Position numbers and translations under genes: made by a program
Assembly: GCA_002412595.1 (NCBI GenBank)
Contig: DHVJ01000060.1
Location: forward strand, 55,548-119,547
Direction of reading: 5' to 3'
DNA length: 64,000 bases
Source: Anaerolineaceae bacterium UBA5211
GTDB lineage: Bacteria; Chloroflexota; Anaerolineae; Anaerolineales; Anaerolineaceae
Shown here: positions 43,089-51,913 of the stretch, one piece after another
Layout of the letters: each line of letters begins with the position of its first letter
Numbering within the stretch: position 1 is the first letter of the stretch
The notes under the pieces: generated by a model
What the model was told of the DNA's origin: nothing
The model's input: the letters and a program-made list of their open reading frames with translations, nothing else
The model's database searches: none

Positions 43089-43952
43089 ATGACGGATAAT
43101 TCTGTAAAAGAGGACGTGCGCCATTTCTACGACCAGGTTGGTTGGCAGAAAATCAGCAGTGGTGTTTACCAAAACGCCGAGTTCGAGGATCTGCGGCCGG
43201 TTTCGCGTGCGTATATTCACCGGTGTCATCTGCGGGTGAACCGTTACATTAACCACCAGGGTAAGTACCTGCTAGATGCCGGTTCCGGCCCGATCCAATA
43301 TCCCGAATACCTGACTTATTCCGAGGGCTACCAGTATCGTGTATGCCTGGATATCTCGATTGTGGCTTTGATGGATGCGCGCGAGCGTATCGGTGACCAC
43401 GGGTTGTTCGTGGTGGCGGATGTGGCCAACCTGCCCTTTGCAGAAGGTGTCATGGAGGGTTTGGTTTCGCTGCATACGCTGCACCACCTGCCGGAGGAAG
43501 ATTACTTGCCGGCATATCAAGAGCTGCGGCGCGTGCTGAAGAGCGGCGCGCGCGCGGTGGTGGTGAACGGCTGGGGCAGTTCTCCCATGATGAATTCTTT
43601 CCGGCGCGCCATCCTGGTAATGGAACGCCTGTCGCGCCGCAATGAGGTGGTGCTTTCCGGCGAAAATGAGAAGAAAGAAAAGAAAGCCGAACAACCCAAA
43701 CCAGCCGGCAAACCGGAGCATACTTTTGTGCATAAACTGGATGCGGATGGGCTGCGTGCATTGCTGGGAAAAGATTTCCCTGTGGATATCTATGTGTGGC
43801 GCAGCGTGAGCGTGCGTTTTCTGCGCGCCATGATCAAGCCCTGGCTGCTGGGCCGTTTTTGGCTGGCGCTTTTATACGGGTTGGAAGAATTATTTCCGCA
43901 TTATTACGGTAAAAAGGGCCAGTATCCCCTGATTATTTTTACGAAAAAATGA
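43089..43952 (+). CDS. Class I SAM-dependent methyltransferase
   Basis: 287 aa, ribosome site GAGGAAAG. Methyltransferase core in residues about 55-165: LLDAGSGPIQYPEY (motif I), VCLDISIVALMDARERI (motif II acidic residue), FVVADVANLPFAEGVMEGLVSLHTLHHL (motif III/IV, UbiE/COQ5-like), RRVLKSGARAVVV. A lysine- and glutamate-rich linker (about 190-215) precedes a hydrophobic C-terminal region (MIKPWLLGRFWLALLYGLEELF) that may sit at the membrane. It probably methylates a sugar or the growing chain end; a methyl cap would suit the Wzt domain encoded nearby. Confidence 0.85.
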   Translation: MTDNSVKEDVRHFYDQVGWQKISSGVYQNAEFEDLRPVSRAYIHRCHLRVNRYINHQGKYLLDAGSGPIQYPEYLTYSEGYQYRVCLDISIVALMDARERIGDHGLFVVADVANLPFAEGVMEGLVSLHTLHHLPEEDYLPAYQELRRVLKSGARAVVVNGWGSSPMMNSFRRAILVMERLSRRNEVVLSGENEKKEKKAEQPKPAGKPEHTFVHKLDADGLRALLGKDFPVDIYVWRSVSVRFLRAMIKPWLLGRFWLALLYGLEELFPHYYGKKGQYPLIIFTKK

Positions 43953-44001
43953 CCGATAATAAGAGAAATAAAAATATTATTTAAACAGGATCTGAAAGAA
44001 A

Positions 44002-45000
44002 ATGGATTGGAACAATAAAGTAGTTCTGGTAACCGGCGGGACCGGTTCTTTTGGCAAGAAATTTATCGAGGTAATGCTGAAGGAATATCAGCCTGCCAAG
44101 CTGATCGTGTTCAGCCGCGACGAACAAAAACAGCATGAAATGCGCCAAACGGGTTTTGACCATCCCAACCTGCGCTATTTCATCGGCGACATCCGCGACG
44201 CAGCTCGCCTGCGGCGTGCCTTTGAGGGCGTTGATTTTGTGGTGCACGCCGCCGCGCTCAAACAAGTGCCGGCCTGCGAATACAACCCTATGGAAGCGGT
44301 CAAGACCAATATTCTGGGCAGCAGCAACGTGATTGACGCGGCTTTGGACGCGGGCGTTGAGCGCGTGATAGCGTTGAGCACTGACAAAGCCGTTAACCCC
44401 ATCAACCTGTATGGCGCCACCAAACTGGCGGCCGAGAAACTCTTTGTGCAGAGCAATGCCTATGCCGGCGGACGCGATTCGCGTTTTGCCTGCGTGCGCT
44501 ACGGCAACGTGGTTGGCAGCCGCGGCAGTGTGGTGCCGGTCTTCCTGCGCCAGCGTGAGGACGGCGTGATCACCATCACGGATGAACGCATGACGCGTTT
44601 TTGGATCACGCTTGAACAGGGTGTGCGCTTCGTCATCCGCTGTCTGGAAGAGATGCACGGCGGCGAAGTGTTCGTACCCAAGATCCCCAGCATGAAAGTG
44701 GTGGACCTGGCAAAAGTGGTTGCGCCGCAAGCTAAGATCAACGTGGTCGGCATCCGCCCAGGTGAAAAATTGCACGAGGTGCTCATCTCGGAAGACGAAG
44801 CCCGCACGGTGGTCGAACTGGATGACATGTACGTTGTGCAGCCAGCCGAAGCGTTTTGGTTCGGGCGTGATTGGGAGAAACAGGGCAAGGCCATCAATGA
44901 TGAATTCCGCTACGCCAGCAACAACAATACCGAATGGCTTTCGGCCGATGAGATCGGCGATATTGTCCAACAGGTAGAAGAGAGTCTTAAAACAAAGTAG
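44002..45000 (+). CDS. pseB: UDP-GlcNAc 4,6-dehydratase (inverting), PseB/FlaA1-like
   Basis: 332 aa. Extended SDR with GGTGSFGKKF, FSRDEQKQHEM (diagnostic for PseB/FlaA1/CapE), AAALKQVPACEYNPMEAVKTN (Met/Lys catalytic variant), LSTDKAVNPINLYGATKLAAEK (T-D-K and YGATK) and RYGNVVGSRGSVVP. Converts UDP-GlcNAc to UDP-2-acetamido-2,6-dideoxy-beta-L-arabino-hexos-4-ulose. In pseudaminate synthesis PseC would follow, but here the next gene, 8 bp away, is an RmlD-like reductase, suggesting a different 6-deoxy-amino sugar such as an L-rhamnosamine type. That product is inferred. Confidence 0.93.
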   Translation: MDWNNKVVLVTGGTGSFGKKFIEVMLKEYQPAKLIVFSRDEQKQHEMRQTGFDHPNLRYFIGDIRDAARLRRAFEGVDFVVHAAALKQVPACEYNPMEAVKTNILGSSNVIDAALDAGVERVIALSTDKAVNPINLYGATKLAAEKLFVQSNAYAGGRDSRFACVRYGNVVGSRGSVVPVFLRQREDGVITITDERMTRFWITLEQGVRFVIRCLEEMHGGEVFVPKIPSMKVVDLAKVVAPQAKINVVGIRPGEKLHEVLISEDEARTVVELDDMYVVQPAEAFWFGRDWEKQGKAINDEFRYASNNNTEWLSADEIGDIVQQVEESLKTK

Positions 45001-45007
45001 AGCGCAT

Positions 45008-45919
45008 ATGCGTATGTTGGTAACCGGAGCTTCCGGCCTTTTAGGTTTGAACCTGTGTCTGATGTCTGCCGGGCAGCATGAGCTGACCGGGTTAGTCAAC
45101 CGGCGCAATTTGCAAGATGCACCGTTCACCACGCTGCAGGGAGACTTGTTAGCCGACGGGGCGGCCGCGAAATTGCTCGACCAGGTTGAGCCGGAAGTCC
45201 TGATCCACTGCGCGGCTATGGCGGATGTGGACAGCTGTGAACGCGACCCGCTGACGGCGCAAGCCATCAATGCGCAGGTTCCTGCTCATCTGGCGGAGTT
45301 GTGCGCGCGGCGGAACATTCGCATGGTGCACATTTCCACCGACGCGGTCTTTGACGGCCAGCGCGGCAGTTATACCGAGGAAGACCAACCCAACCCGCTA
45401 TCTGTGTATGGCCGCACCAAGTTGGAAGGTGAGCAGGGCGTGTTAGCCGCCAATCCGCGTGCGCTGGTGCTGCGCGTGAATTTCTACGGCTACAGCCTGA
45501 GCGGGCGGCGCAGTCTGGCCGAATTTTTCCTAAACAACCTAATTGCCGGCCAGCCGCTCAAGGGCTTCACCGATGTGCATTTCTGCCCGCTGTATGTGGC
45601 TGACTTGGTGGATGTGATTTTCGCTTCACTGGCAAGCGGATTGGAAGGTCTGTACCACGCGGTCAGTCCTGAATGCCTGAGCAAGTACGACTTTGGGCGC
45701 CGCATCGCGGATAAATTCGGGTTGGATGGAAACCTGATCCAACCGGTCTCGGTCAACGATGGCAACCTGCTGGCTAAACGTTCCCCCAACCTGACCCTGC
45801 GGGTAGGCAAACTGCAGCAGGCCGGGGTGGATTTGCCAGGGCAGGCCGAGGGGTTGGAGCATTTCCACAGGCATTTCCGGCACGGCTTTCCAGAGCTGGT
45901 TAAATCGTACGCAAGCTAA
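45008..45919 (+). CDS. RmlD-like 4-keto-sugar reductase
   Basis: 303 aa. SDR motif GASGLLGLNLCLMS, LIHCAAMADVDSCERDP, ISTDAVFDGQRG with TEEDQPNPLSVYGRTKLEGE (YxxxK), all typical of RmlD/dTDP-4-dehydrorhamnose reductase. Placed 8 bp after the PseB-like dehydratase it could reduce that enzyme's 4-keto product, as described for V. cholerae WbvB/WbvR (UDP-L-RhaNAc). No RmlA, B or C homologue is seen nearby, which argues against ordinary dTDP-rhamnose here. Confidence 0.85.
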   Translation: MRMLVTGASGLLGLNLCLMSAGQHELTGLVNRRNLQDAPFTTLQGDLLADGAAAKLLDQVEPEVLIHCAAMADVDSCERDPLTAQAINAQVPAHLAELCARRNIRMVHISTDAVFDGQRGSYTEEDQPNPLSVYGRTKLEGEQGVLAANPRALVLRVNFYGYSLSGRRSLAEFFLNNLIAGQPLKGFTDVHFCPLYVADLVDVIFASLASGLEGLYHAVSPECLSKYDFGRRIADKFGLDGNLIQPVSVNDGNLLAKRSPNLTLRVGKLQQAGVDLPGQAEGLEHFHRHFRHGFPELVKSYAS

Positions 45920-45946
45920 CTCAACACATATTCTTCAGGAGGAAAA

Positions 45947-47014
45947 ATGGAATTCAAAATCGGGAATCACTGGATTGGCGAGAAACACCCCACCTATTTC
46001 ATTGCGGATATTGCCGCCAACCATGACGGTGACCTGGAACGCGCCAAGCTGCTGATCAAGCTGGCCAAGGACGCCGGCGCGGACGCGGCCAAGTTCCAGA
46101 ACTTTTCTGCGCCCAAGATCGTCTCCGATTACGGTTTCAAGTCGCTGGGCGGGCAGCAGTCCCACCAATCCAAGTGGAAGAAATCCGTCTTCGATGTTTA
46201 TACAGACGCATCGGTATCCTTTGATTGGACGCCTATCCTGAAAGAAGAATGCGATAAGGTCGGCATCGACTATTTCTCTTCCCCTTATGATTTCGAAGCT
46301 ACCGATCAACTCAACGAGTACATGCTGGCTTACAAGATCGGTTCGGGCGAGATCGATTGGATTGAAGCGTTGGAGCACATGGCTGCCAAGGGCAAACCCG
46401 TGCTGATCGCAACCGGCGCTGCCACCATCGGCGAGGTGCAGAAGGCCGTGCATGCCATTCTGGCCATCAACAAGCAGCTGGTGCTGATGCAGTGCAATAC
46501 CAATTACACCGCTGACCCGGATAACTACAACTACATCCATTTGAATGTGCTAAAAACTTATGCTGCCATGTTCCCGGACGTGGTGCTGGGCCTTTCAGAC
46601 CATACCCACGGGCACGCGACTGTAATGGGCGCGGTGGCCCTGGGTGCGCGCGTGATCGAGAAACATTTCACGGATGACAATTCACGCGAAGGGCCGGACC
46701 ATAAATTTGCCATGAACCCGCAGACCTGGGCTGACATGGTGGAAAACACCCGCCAACTGGAAATGGCTTTGGGTTCACCGGATAAACGTGTGGCCGCCAA
46801 CGAAGTGGATACCGTGGTGATCCAGCGCCGCTGCCTGCGGGCTGCGCGCGACCTGAAAGCCGGCGAGGTGCTGACGCGCGACATGATCGACGTGCTGCGC
46901 CCGGCCACTCCGGGCGCCATCCTGCCGGATAACATCCAGGCAGTCATTGGTATGAAATTATTAGAAGACGCCCCCTACGGCAAGGAATTGCGTTGGGGCA
47001 TGCTGTCGGATTAA
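45947..47014 (+). CDS. neuB: NeuB-family 3-deoxy-acid synthase with SAF domain (paralogue 1)
   Basis: 355 aa, ribosome site AGGAGG. N-terminal TIM-barrel of N-acetylneuraminate/pseudaminate/legionaminate synthases: FIADIAANHDGDLERAKLLIKLAKDAGADAAKFQ, IDYFSSPYDFEATDQL, KIGSGEIDWIEAL, VLIATGAATIGEV, LGLSDHTHGHAT, EKHFTDDNSREGPDHKFAM. The last 65 residues form the antifreeze/SAF lid (RRCLRAARDLKAGEVLTRDMIDVLRP). Condenses phosphoenolpyruvate with a hexosamine-type aldehyde. Two replacements (DNSREGPDH rather than DR-x-MEGPDH) resemble enzymes outside the sialate group. Substrate unknown. Confidence 0.9.
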   Translation: MEFKIGNHWIGEKHPTYFIADIAANHDGDLERAKLLIKLAKDAGADAAKFQNFSAPKIVSDYGFKSLGGQQSHQSKWKKSVFDVYTDASVSFDWTPILKEECDKVGIDYFSSPYDFEATDQLNEYMLAYKIGSGEIDWIEALEHMAAKGKPVLIATGAATIGEVQKAVHAILAINKQLVLMQCNTNYTADPDNYNYIHLNVLKTYAAMFPDVVLGLSDHTHGHATVMGAVALGARVIEKHFTDDNSREGPDHKFAMNPQTWADMVENTRQLEMALGSPDKRVAANEVDTVVIQRRCLRAARDLKAGEVLTRDMIDVLRPATPGAILPDNIQAVIGMKLLEDAPYGKELRWGMLSD

Positions 47015-47029
47015 TCAGGAGTATCTGTT

Positions 47030-48133
47030 CTGCGCATCTTATATTGTTCTCAAAATTACTGCCCGCATGACCACCGCTTTCTGACCGCTTTGAGCGGCAC
47101 GGAGCACGAGATTTTCTGGCTGCGCCTGGAGCAAGACCAGCGCACCCAGGAAGCACGCCCGGTTCCGGAAGGCATCACCGAAGTGGCCTGGCGCGAACCG
47201 GCAATGCATACGCGCTGGCTGGATTATCGCCGTCTGAAACCCAAATTCGAAGCTGCCCTGAAAGAAGTGCGGCCGGATGTGGTGCACGCTGGACCTATCC
47301 AGCGTGTGGCGCTGCTGCCGGCGCTGGCCGGCTTCCACCCGCTGTTGAGCATGTCCTGGGGCTTCGATATGCTGGAGGACGCCGAGCGTGACCCGCTTTG
47401 GCGCGCGGCTACCCGCTATGTGCTGGACCACAGCGATTGGTTCGCGGCGGATTGTGACACAGTCAGGCGCAGGGCGCAGGCTTTCGGCTTTCCGCGCGAG
47501 CGCATGACCATCTTCCCCTGGGGTGTGGATCATGAAATTTTCCAGCCCAAAGACCGCGGCTTTATGCGCCGCCAGGTGGGTTACGAGGAAGACCTGTTGA
47601 TTGTGCACACCCGCTCGTGGGAGCCGCGCTACGGGGTGGATGTCATGCTGGAGGGTTTCTGGCAAGCGATCCAGCAACAGCCCAATTTGCGTATGTTCAT
47701 GCTGGGCGGCGGATCACAGGAAAAGCAGGTTGAAGATTTTGTGAAGGAAAAGGGGCTGGAGGACCGCATTTTATTTTGCGGTTACAAGGAGAATGAAAGT
47801 TTGGCGCAATATTACCGCGCCGCGGATGTTTACCTGAGCGCCTCGCATATCGATGGCTCTTCGGTGGCACTCATGGAAGCCATGTCGTGCGGCTGCCCGG
47901 CACTGGTTTCGGATATCCCTTCCAACCTGGAGTGGATCCATGATGGGCGCGAGGGTTGGGTGTTCAAGGACGGCAGCGCCAAAAGCCTTTCCGCCCGCAT
48001 TATAGAGATTGCCCGTAATCGGGATGAGGTGAGCGTGCGAGGGGAGCAGGCGCGCCACAAAGCCGAGCAGGACGCCGATTGGGGGCGTAATTTTAGGAAA
48101 TTGCTGCAAACCTATCAAAAGTTGGTACCATAA
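47030..48133 (+). CDS. Family 4 glycosyltransferase, probable CTG start
   Basis: 367 aa if begun at CTG 47030. GT-B fold: N-terminal RILYCSQNYCPHDHRFL is where such proteins begin; VVHAGPIQRVALLPAL, WGVDHEIFQPKDR, VHTRSWEPRYGVDVMLEGF and the C-terminal E-x7-E motif in HIDGSSVALMEAMSCGCPALVSD. Retaining GT4 enzymes transfer a sugar from a nucleotide donor. The only ATG/GTG/TTG choice is a TTG at 47090, which would remove the first beta strand; CAGGAG lies eight bases before the CTG. Ends one base into the next gene (TAATG). Confidence 0.85.
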   Translation: MRILYCSQNYCPHDHRFLTALSGTEHEIFWLRLEQDQRTQEARPVPEGITEVAWREPAMHTRWLDYRRLKPKFEAALKEVRPDVVHAGPIQRVALLPALAGFHPLLSMSWGFDMLEDAERDPLWRAATRYVLDHSDWFAADCDTVRRRAQAFGFPRERMTIFPWGVDHEIFQPKDRGFMRRQVGYEEDLLIVHTRSWEPRYGVDVMLEGFWQAIQQQPNLRMFMLGGGSQEKQVEDFVKEKGLEDRILFCGYKENESLAQYYRAADVYLSASHIDGSSVALMEAMSCGCPALVSDIPSNLEWIHDGREGWVFKDGSAKSLSARIIEIARNRDEVSVRGEQARHKAEQDADWGRNFRKLLQTYQKLVP

Positions 48134-48954
48134 TGATAGACTTCTTGGAAAATCTTCTAAAATGGAATGCTGACCCGATGAAACGCGTTGTTTGTATTAT
48201 CCAAGCCCGAATGGGCTCAAGCCGCCTGCCGGGCAAGGTGTTGAAAGATATTTGCGGAAAACCAATGTTAGCCTGGGTAGTGGAGCGGGTGCGCCTGGCG
48301 CGCACAGTGGATCAGGTGGTGGTGGCCACCACGGCCGATATAACCGATGACCTGATTGCGGCTTACTGCCAGGCCAACGGTATTGATTGCTTCCGTGGGG
48401 ATGTTTTTGATGTGCTGGATCGCTACTACCAGGCCGCCCGCTGCTACCATGCGGATGTGGTGGTGCGCGTTACGGCTGACTGTCCGTTGATTGACCCTCA
48501 GTTGATTGACCAGGCCGTGGAAGAGCTGTTGACACGCAGATTGGATTTCACGGCTAACCGGCTGCCGCCGCCCTTCAAACGCACTTACCCGATCGGGTTG
48601 GACGTGGAAGTGGCCACCATGACTGCCCTGAGCGAAGCCTGGGAGAAAGCTGACCAGCAGCACGAACGCGAGCATGTCATGCCTTACCTGTATTCCGGTC
48701 CGGCTGTTTATAACACCAGCGTGTTGAACGCCGAGGCGGATTATGGGGGCCAGCGCTGGACAGTGGATACGCCCGAAGACCTGGAATTTATGCGCCGTTT
48801 AACTGCACTGATGGACTGCCGCATGGATTTTACCTGGCGCGATGTACTGGCGCTGGTGCAGTCTCACCCGGAATTGACCGAAATTAACGCGGGCGTGCAT
48901 CACAAGTTCATGGATGAGATTGACAAACGTTCCATCAAAAAAGATAAGGAATAA
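48133..48954 (+). CDS. SpsF-like cytidylyltransferase
   Basis: 273 aa from the ATG overlapping the previous stop; an ATG at 48178 (residue 16) is an alternative since homologues start near VVCIIQARMGSS. Nucleotidyltransferase motif IIQARMGSSRLPGKVLKDI, then AYCQANGIDCFRGDVFDVLDRY and VVRVTADCPLIDPQLID. This is the spore-coat-polysaccharide SpsF/acylneuraminate cytidylyltransferase branch, which activates sugars or 2-keto-3-deoxy acids as CMP derivatives. It likely serves the product of the NeuB-type synthase two genes upstream. Confidence 0.85.
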   Translation: MIDFLENLLKWNADPMKRVVCIIQARMGSSRLPGKVLKDICGKPMLAWVVERVRLARTVDQVVVATTADITDDLIAAYCQANGIDCFRGDVFDVLDRYYQAARCYHADVVVRVTADCPLIDPQLIDQAVEELLTRRLDFTANRLPPPFKRTYPIGLDVEVATMTALSEAWEKADQQHEREHVMPYLYSGPAVYNTSVLNAEADYGGQRWTVDTPEDLEFMRRLTALMDCRMDFTWRDVLALVQSHPELTEINAGVHHKFMDEIDKRSIKKDKE

Positions 48955-48973
48955 AGCAATAAAGGAAAGAATA

Positions 48974-49900
48974 TTGGCTGATAAACTGCTGACCCTCTTC
49001 ACGACCCCCAAACCCTTCAAAGACCCGCACATCATTACCATCCAACGCAACGCGCTGCGTTCCTGGCAGGCGCTGGGCGAGGAAGTGGAAGTGCTGGTGA
49101 TTGGCAACGATGAGGGTGTGGCGCAGCATACGCGTGAATTGGGCGTGCGGCATATCCCCGAGGTGCGCTGCAATACTCACGGCACCCCGCTGATCAGCTC
49201 CATGCTGGAGCAGGCGCGCGCCAACAGCAGCAGCCCTTATCTGGCCATCGTCAATACGGATATCCTCTTATTCCCGGATTTGCTGGAAGCCACCCGCAAC
49301 ACAGCTCATGCTTTCAACCAGTTTGTCATGATCGGACAGCGTTGGGATATGGACGTTACGGTGGAATTGCCGGTTGGAGCGCAGGCTTTTGCGCAATTCA
49401 AAAAAGACGTCAAGACCAAGGGCAACTTGCACCCGCCTATGGGCAGCGACTATTTCCTTTTTCCGCGCGATTGTTATGCTTCCATCCCTGATTTTGCCAT
49501 CGGGCGCGCCGGTTGGGATAATTGGTTCATCTTCAAGAGCCGCTGGGAGGGCTGGAAGCTGGTGGACGCTACGAAGGATGTCACCATCGTGCACCAGTCG
49601 CACGATTATCGCCACCTGCCGGGCGGACAGGCGCACTACCGCCTGCCGGAAACCGAGGAGAACGTGGAACAGGCCGGGGGTTACCATACCATCTTTACCA
49701 TGGCTGACGCGCAGTACAATCTAGTTAAGGGAAGGGTGGAACGCCGCCCGCTGACCTGGGAGCGCTTCGCGCGCGAGGTCGAGATCTTCCCGCTGACCGG
49801 GCTGCGCTCACATTTTTTAGGGAAGGTTTCTTACTTCATGCACAACCCTCGCAAGGCTTATCTGGCACTGCGCAGTAGTCTAAAAAACCTGCTGGTTTAG
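48974..49900 (+). CDS. Putative GT-A glycosyltransferase
   Basis: 308 aa from a TTG at 48974 (AAAGGAAAG ahead). A longer frame reaches back into the previous gene and has no ribosome site. The fold appears to be GT-A: IITIQRNALRSWQAL, VLVIGNDEGVAQHTRELGV, SPYLAIVNTDILLFPDLLEA with NTD as DxD-like metal site, GSDYFLFPRDCYASIPDFAIGRAGWDNWF and a late HQSHDYRH histidine. Similar uncharacterised proteins are seen in bacterial polysaccharide loci. Donor and acceptor are unknown. It is the last plus-strand gene before the inverted solute-binding-protein gene. Confidence 0.72.
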   Translation: MADKLLTLFTTPKPFKDPHIITIQRNALRSWQALGEEVEVLVIGNDEGVAQHTRELGVRHIPEVRCNTHGTPLISSMLEQARANSSSPYLAIVNTDILLFPDLLEATRNTAHAFNQFVMIGQRWDMDVTVELPVGAQAFAQFKKDVKTKGNLHPPMGSDYFLFPRDCYASIPDFAIGRAGWDNWFIFKSRWEGWKLVDATKDVTIVHQSHDYRHLPGGQAHYRLPETEENVEQAGGYHTIFTMADAQYNLVKGRVERRPLTWERFAREVEIFPLTGLRSHFLGKVSYFMHNPRKAYLALRSSLKNLLV

Positions 49901-49908
49901 GGCGCGCA

Positions 49909-51798
49909 CTAACCGCCATAGTCGAAGGACTCGATGCCCGCCAGGTCATTGCTGCTGCTAACCTGCATGGGGCAGAAGTCCACGCGCGCGACTCTCAAAT
50001 TGCTGTAGGTGTACAACGGCACCAGGGCCAGGTCTTGGTTCAACAGGCTTTCCATTTGGCTGACCAATTCCTGTTTATCGCTTGAAAGGTGTGTGTTTTC
50101 CCATTGAGTGCACAACGCGTTCATCTCTGCGTTGCTGTAACCGCTGAAATTCAAGCCTGAGTTCTCGCTTCCGGTATTGCTGAATAGCGGGCAGGGATTC
50201 TCAAGCGGCAGCGGCCAGTTCAACTGGGCCAGGTCGAAATTACCCTGGAAGATCGATTCGGATTCTTCCGCATTCCAATATATTTGTGGGTCCACCGCGA
50301 TGATGTTCACCTGGAAGCCGCACTCCGTCAGCGAAGCTTTGACCGACTGCGCCACTGCCAGATTGAGGCTGTCATTTTCAGTCAGGTAATTTACTGAAAG
50401 CGGGCGGCCGTCAACGCTGTTGGTGCGCGGCTGGCCTTCCTGCCAACCCAGCTGGCTTAGCAGGGCGCTGCCTTTGGCCGGGTCGGGTGTTAACTGCTCG
50501 TTGGCCGAACTTGCCGGGACAACGTTTTGCAGCGAAATCGCGCCGGGCACCTGGACCAGGTTATGGAAAACCGTATCGGCCAGCTCACCGCGTTCCAGGC
50601 AGGCTGCCGCGGCTTGTCGTATCTCTATGCCGTTGAACAAAGCAGGTTCTTCCTCGTCCGAGCGTTGGTTGAAGAGCAGCCAGGCGGCTTGGCTGTGTGC
50701 GCCGTGGGTGACCTGCACGCCCGCGTCGGAGAAGTAATTTAACAGGATGTTGAGAACCTCCAACTGGTCGCGCATGTCCACCGTAGTGGAGATCAGGTCG
50801 CAGCCGTGCTGCTGGACGTCGTCTTCATACTCGCCCATGTCGTACTTGAACTGCGCGAAGGGTTCACGGTCGAATTTCAGGTTGGCCAGGTTGGTGTCGC
50901 CGTATGTGTCGGTGATCTTGAAGGTCAGCGTGTCGAATTGGGGCAGGCCCTCATCGGCGCGGAAATAATAGGGGTTCTTTTTCAGGCGGATATATTCGCC
51001 GCTTTGCCATTCGTCGACCACGTAAGCGCCCCAGCCCAGCGGGCTGCGCATGGACGCGTCCGCTGTCAGTAGATCGGACGCACTGAGTTCTCCCCAGGCA
51101 TGCCGCGGCAGCGGCGACCAGAAATAATCCTGCGGGCGGTCGCTGACCAGGCCGGGCAACCCGACCCACGCAACTGTGCGCTCATCAAGCGCCTGGTAAT
51201 TGGCGGTCTGCTCAATAAAAGTTTTATTGCCGGGCGTGGCCGGGTTGTCCGCCAGGCTGTAGCTGTAAACGGAGTCCGCCGTGGTTAAAGGCTCGCCGTC
51301 CGACCATTTCAGATCGGGCAGCAGCTCAAAACGCAGGCTGGGCTGGTCGAGCTGCAGCGGGCTGCTGCCGTCCCACGCAACAGCGCAATCGGCGCTGCTG
51401 CAGCCGCTGGGGAAGACTTGCGTGCCGGCTTGCAGCGCAACGACCTGTCCCTGGCTGTTCACCACGGATTGCCCGGCCTGCACCGTCACCGGCGTAAGGC
51501 TGAAGGTGGGCACTTTCGACAGTATGACCGGCGTGATTTTCCCGCCGCTTTCATCGAACGGCCCGTCGTAGATGGCCTGCAGCACTTCATGGGCGGCCTG
51601 CGACTGGGCCGCGTAGAGATACAGCGACTCGGGTTCGTAGCCCAGGCAGATGGTCAGGCTGCGGGATGCTTCGGTTTGTTCATCCGGCGCTGTTGTTCCT
51701 TGCGCCGCAACGGATTGGACGGGGGATAGCGGGCTGCCTTGAAATGCGCTTGCGCATAGGCTTAAAGTAAACAACGCGGTGAGGAAGGTTGGTTTCAT
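49909..51798 (-). CDS. Family 5 extracellular solute-binding protein
   Basis: 629 aa on the opposite strand to the glycan genes. Signal peptide with LSLCASAF; the cysteine is not in a good lipobox. The mature protein follows SBP family 5 (oligopeptide/nickel/dipeptide binders): EPESLYLYAAQSQAAHEVLQAIYDG, LPDLKWSDGEPLTTADSVYSYSLA, SPLGWGAYVVDEWQSGEYIRLKKNPYYF, FNGIEIRQAAAACLERGELAD, GYSNAEMNALCTQWEN. No partner permease or ATPase gene is adjacent, so it either shares components encoded elsewhere or acts as a sensor. Placement in the locus is unexpected. Confidence 0.88.
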   Translation of the reverse strand: MKPTFLTALFTLSLCASAFQGSPLSPVQSVAAQGTTAPDEQTEASRSLTICLGYEPESLYLYAAQSQAAHEVLQAIYDGPFDESGGKITPVILSKVPTFSLTPVTVQAGQSVVNSQGQVVALQAGTQVFPSGCSSADCAVAWDGSSPLQLDQPSLRFELLPDLKWSDGEPLTTADSVYSYSLADNPATPGNKTFIEQTANYQALDERTVAWVGLPGLVSDRPQDYFWSPLPRHAWGELSASDLLTADASMRSPLGWGAYVVDEWQSGEYIRLKKNPYYFRADEGLPQFDTLTFKITDTYGDTNLANLKFDREPFAQFKYDMGEYEDDVQQHGCDLISTTVDMRDQLEVLNILLNYFSDAGVQVTHGAHSQAAWLLFNQRSDEEEPALFNGIEIRQAAAACLERGELADTVFHNLVQVPGAISLQNVVPASSANEQLTPDPAKGSALLSQLGWQEGQPRTNSVDGRPLSVNYLTENDSLNLAVAQSVKASLTECGFQVNIIAVDPQIYWNAEESESIFQGNFDLAQLNWPLPLENPCPLFSNTGSENSGLNFSGYSNAEMNALCTQWENTHLSSDKQELVSQMESLLNQDLALVPLYTYSNLRVARVDFCPMQVSSSNDLAGIESFDYGG

Positions 51799-51913
51799 AG
51801 CGGTCTTTTCTTTTGTTAATTGAAAAAGTGTAATTATGGTAGCATTATATCAATCCAAACTGTTGGACGGAAACACAATTCAATACCTGAATTTTGCAAA
51901 ATGGAGATAAAGT

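Noticed and set aside
43981..45270. A 429-codon minus-strand frame opposite the PseB-like gene
   Set aside because: Fully antisense to a well-conserved dehydratase and reductase; His/Ala/Val-rich, no ribosome site, no motif.
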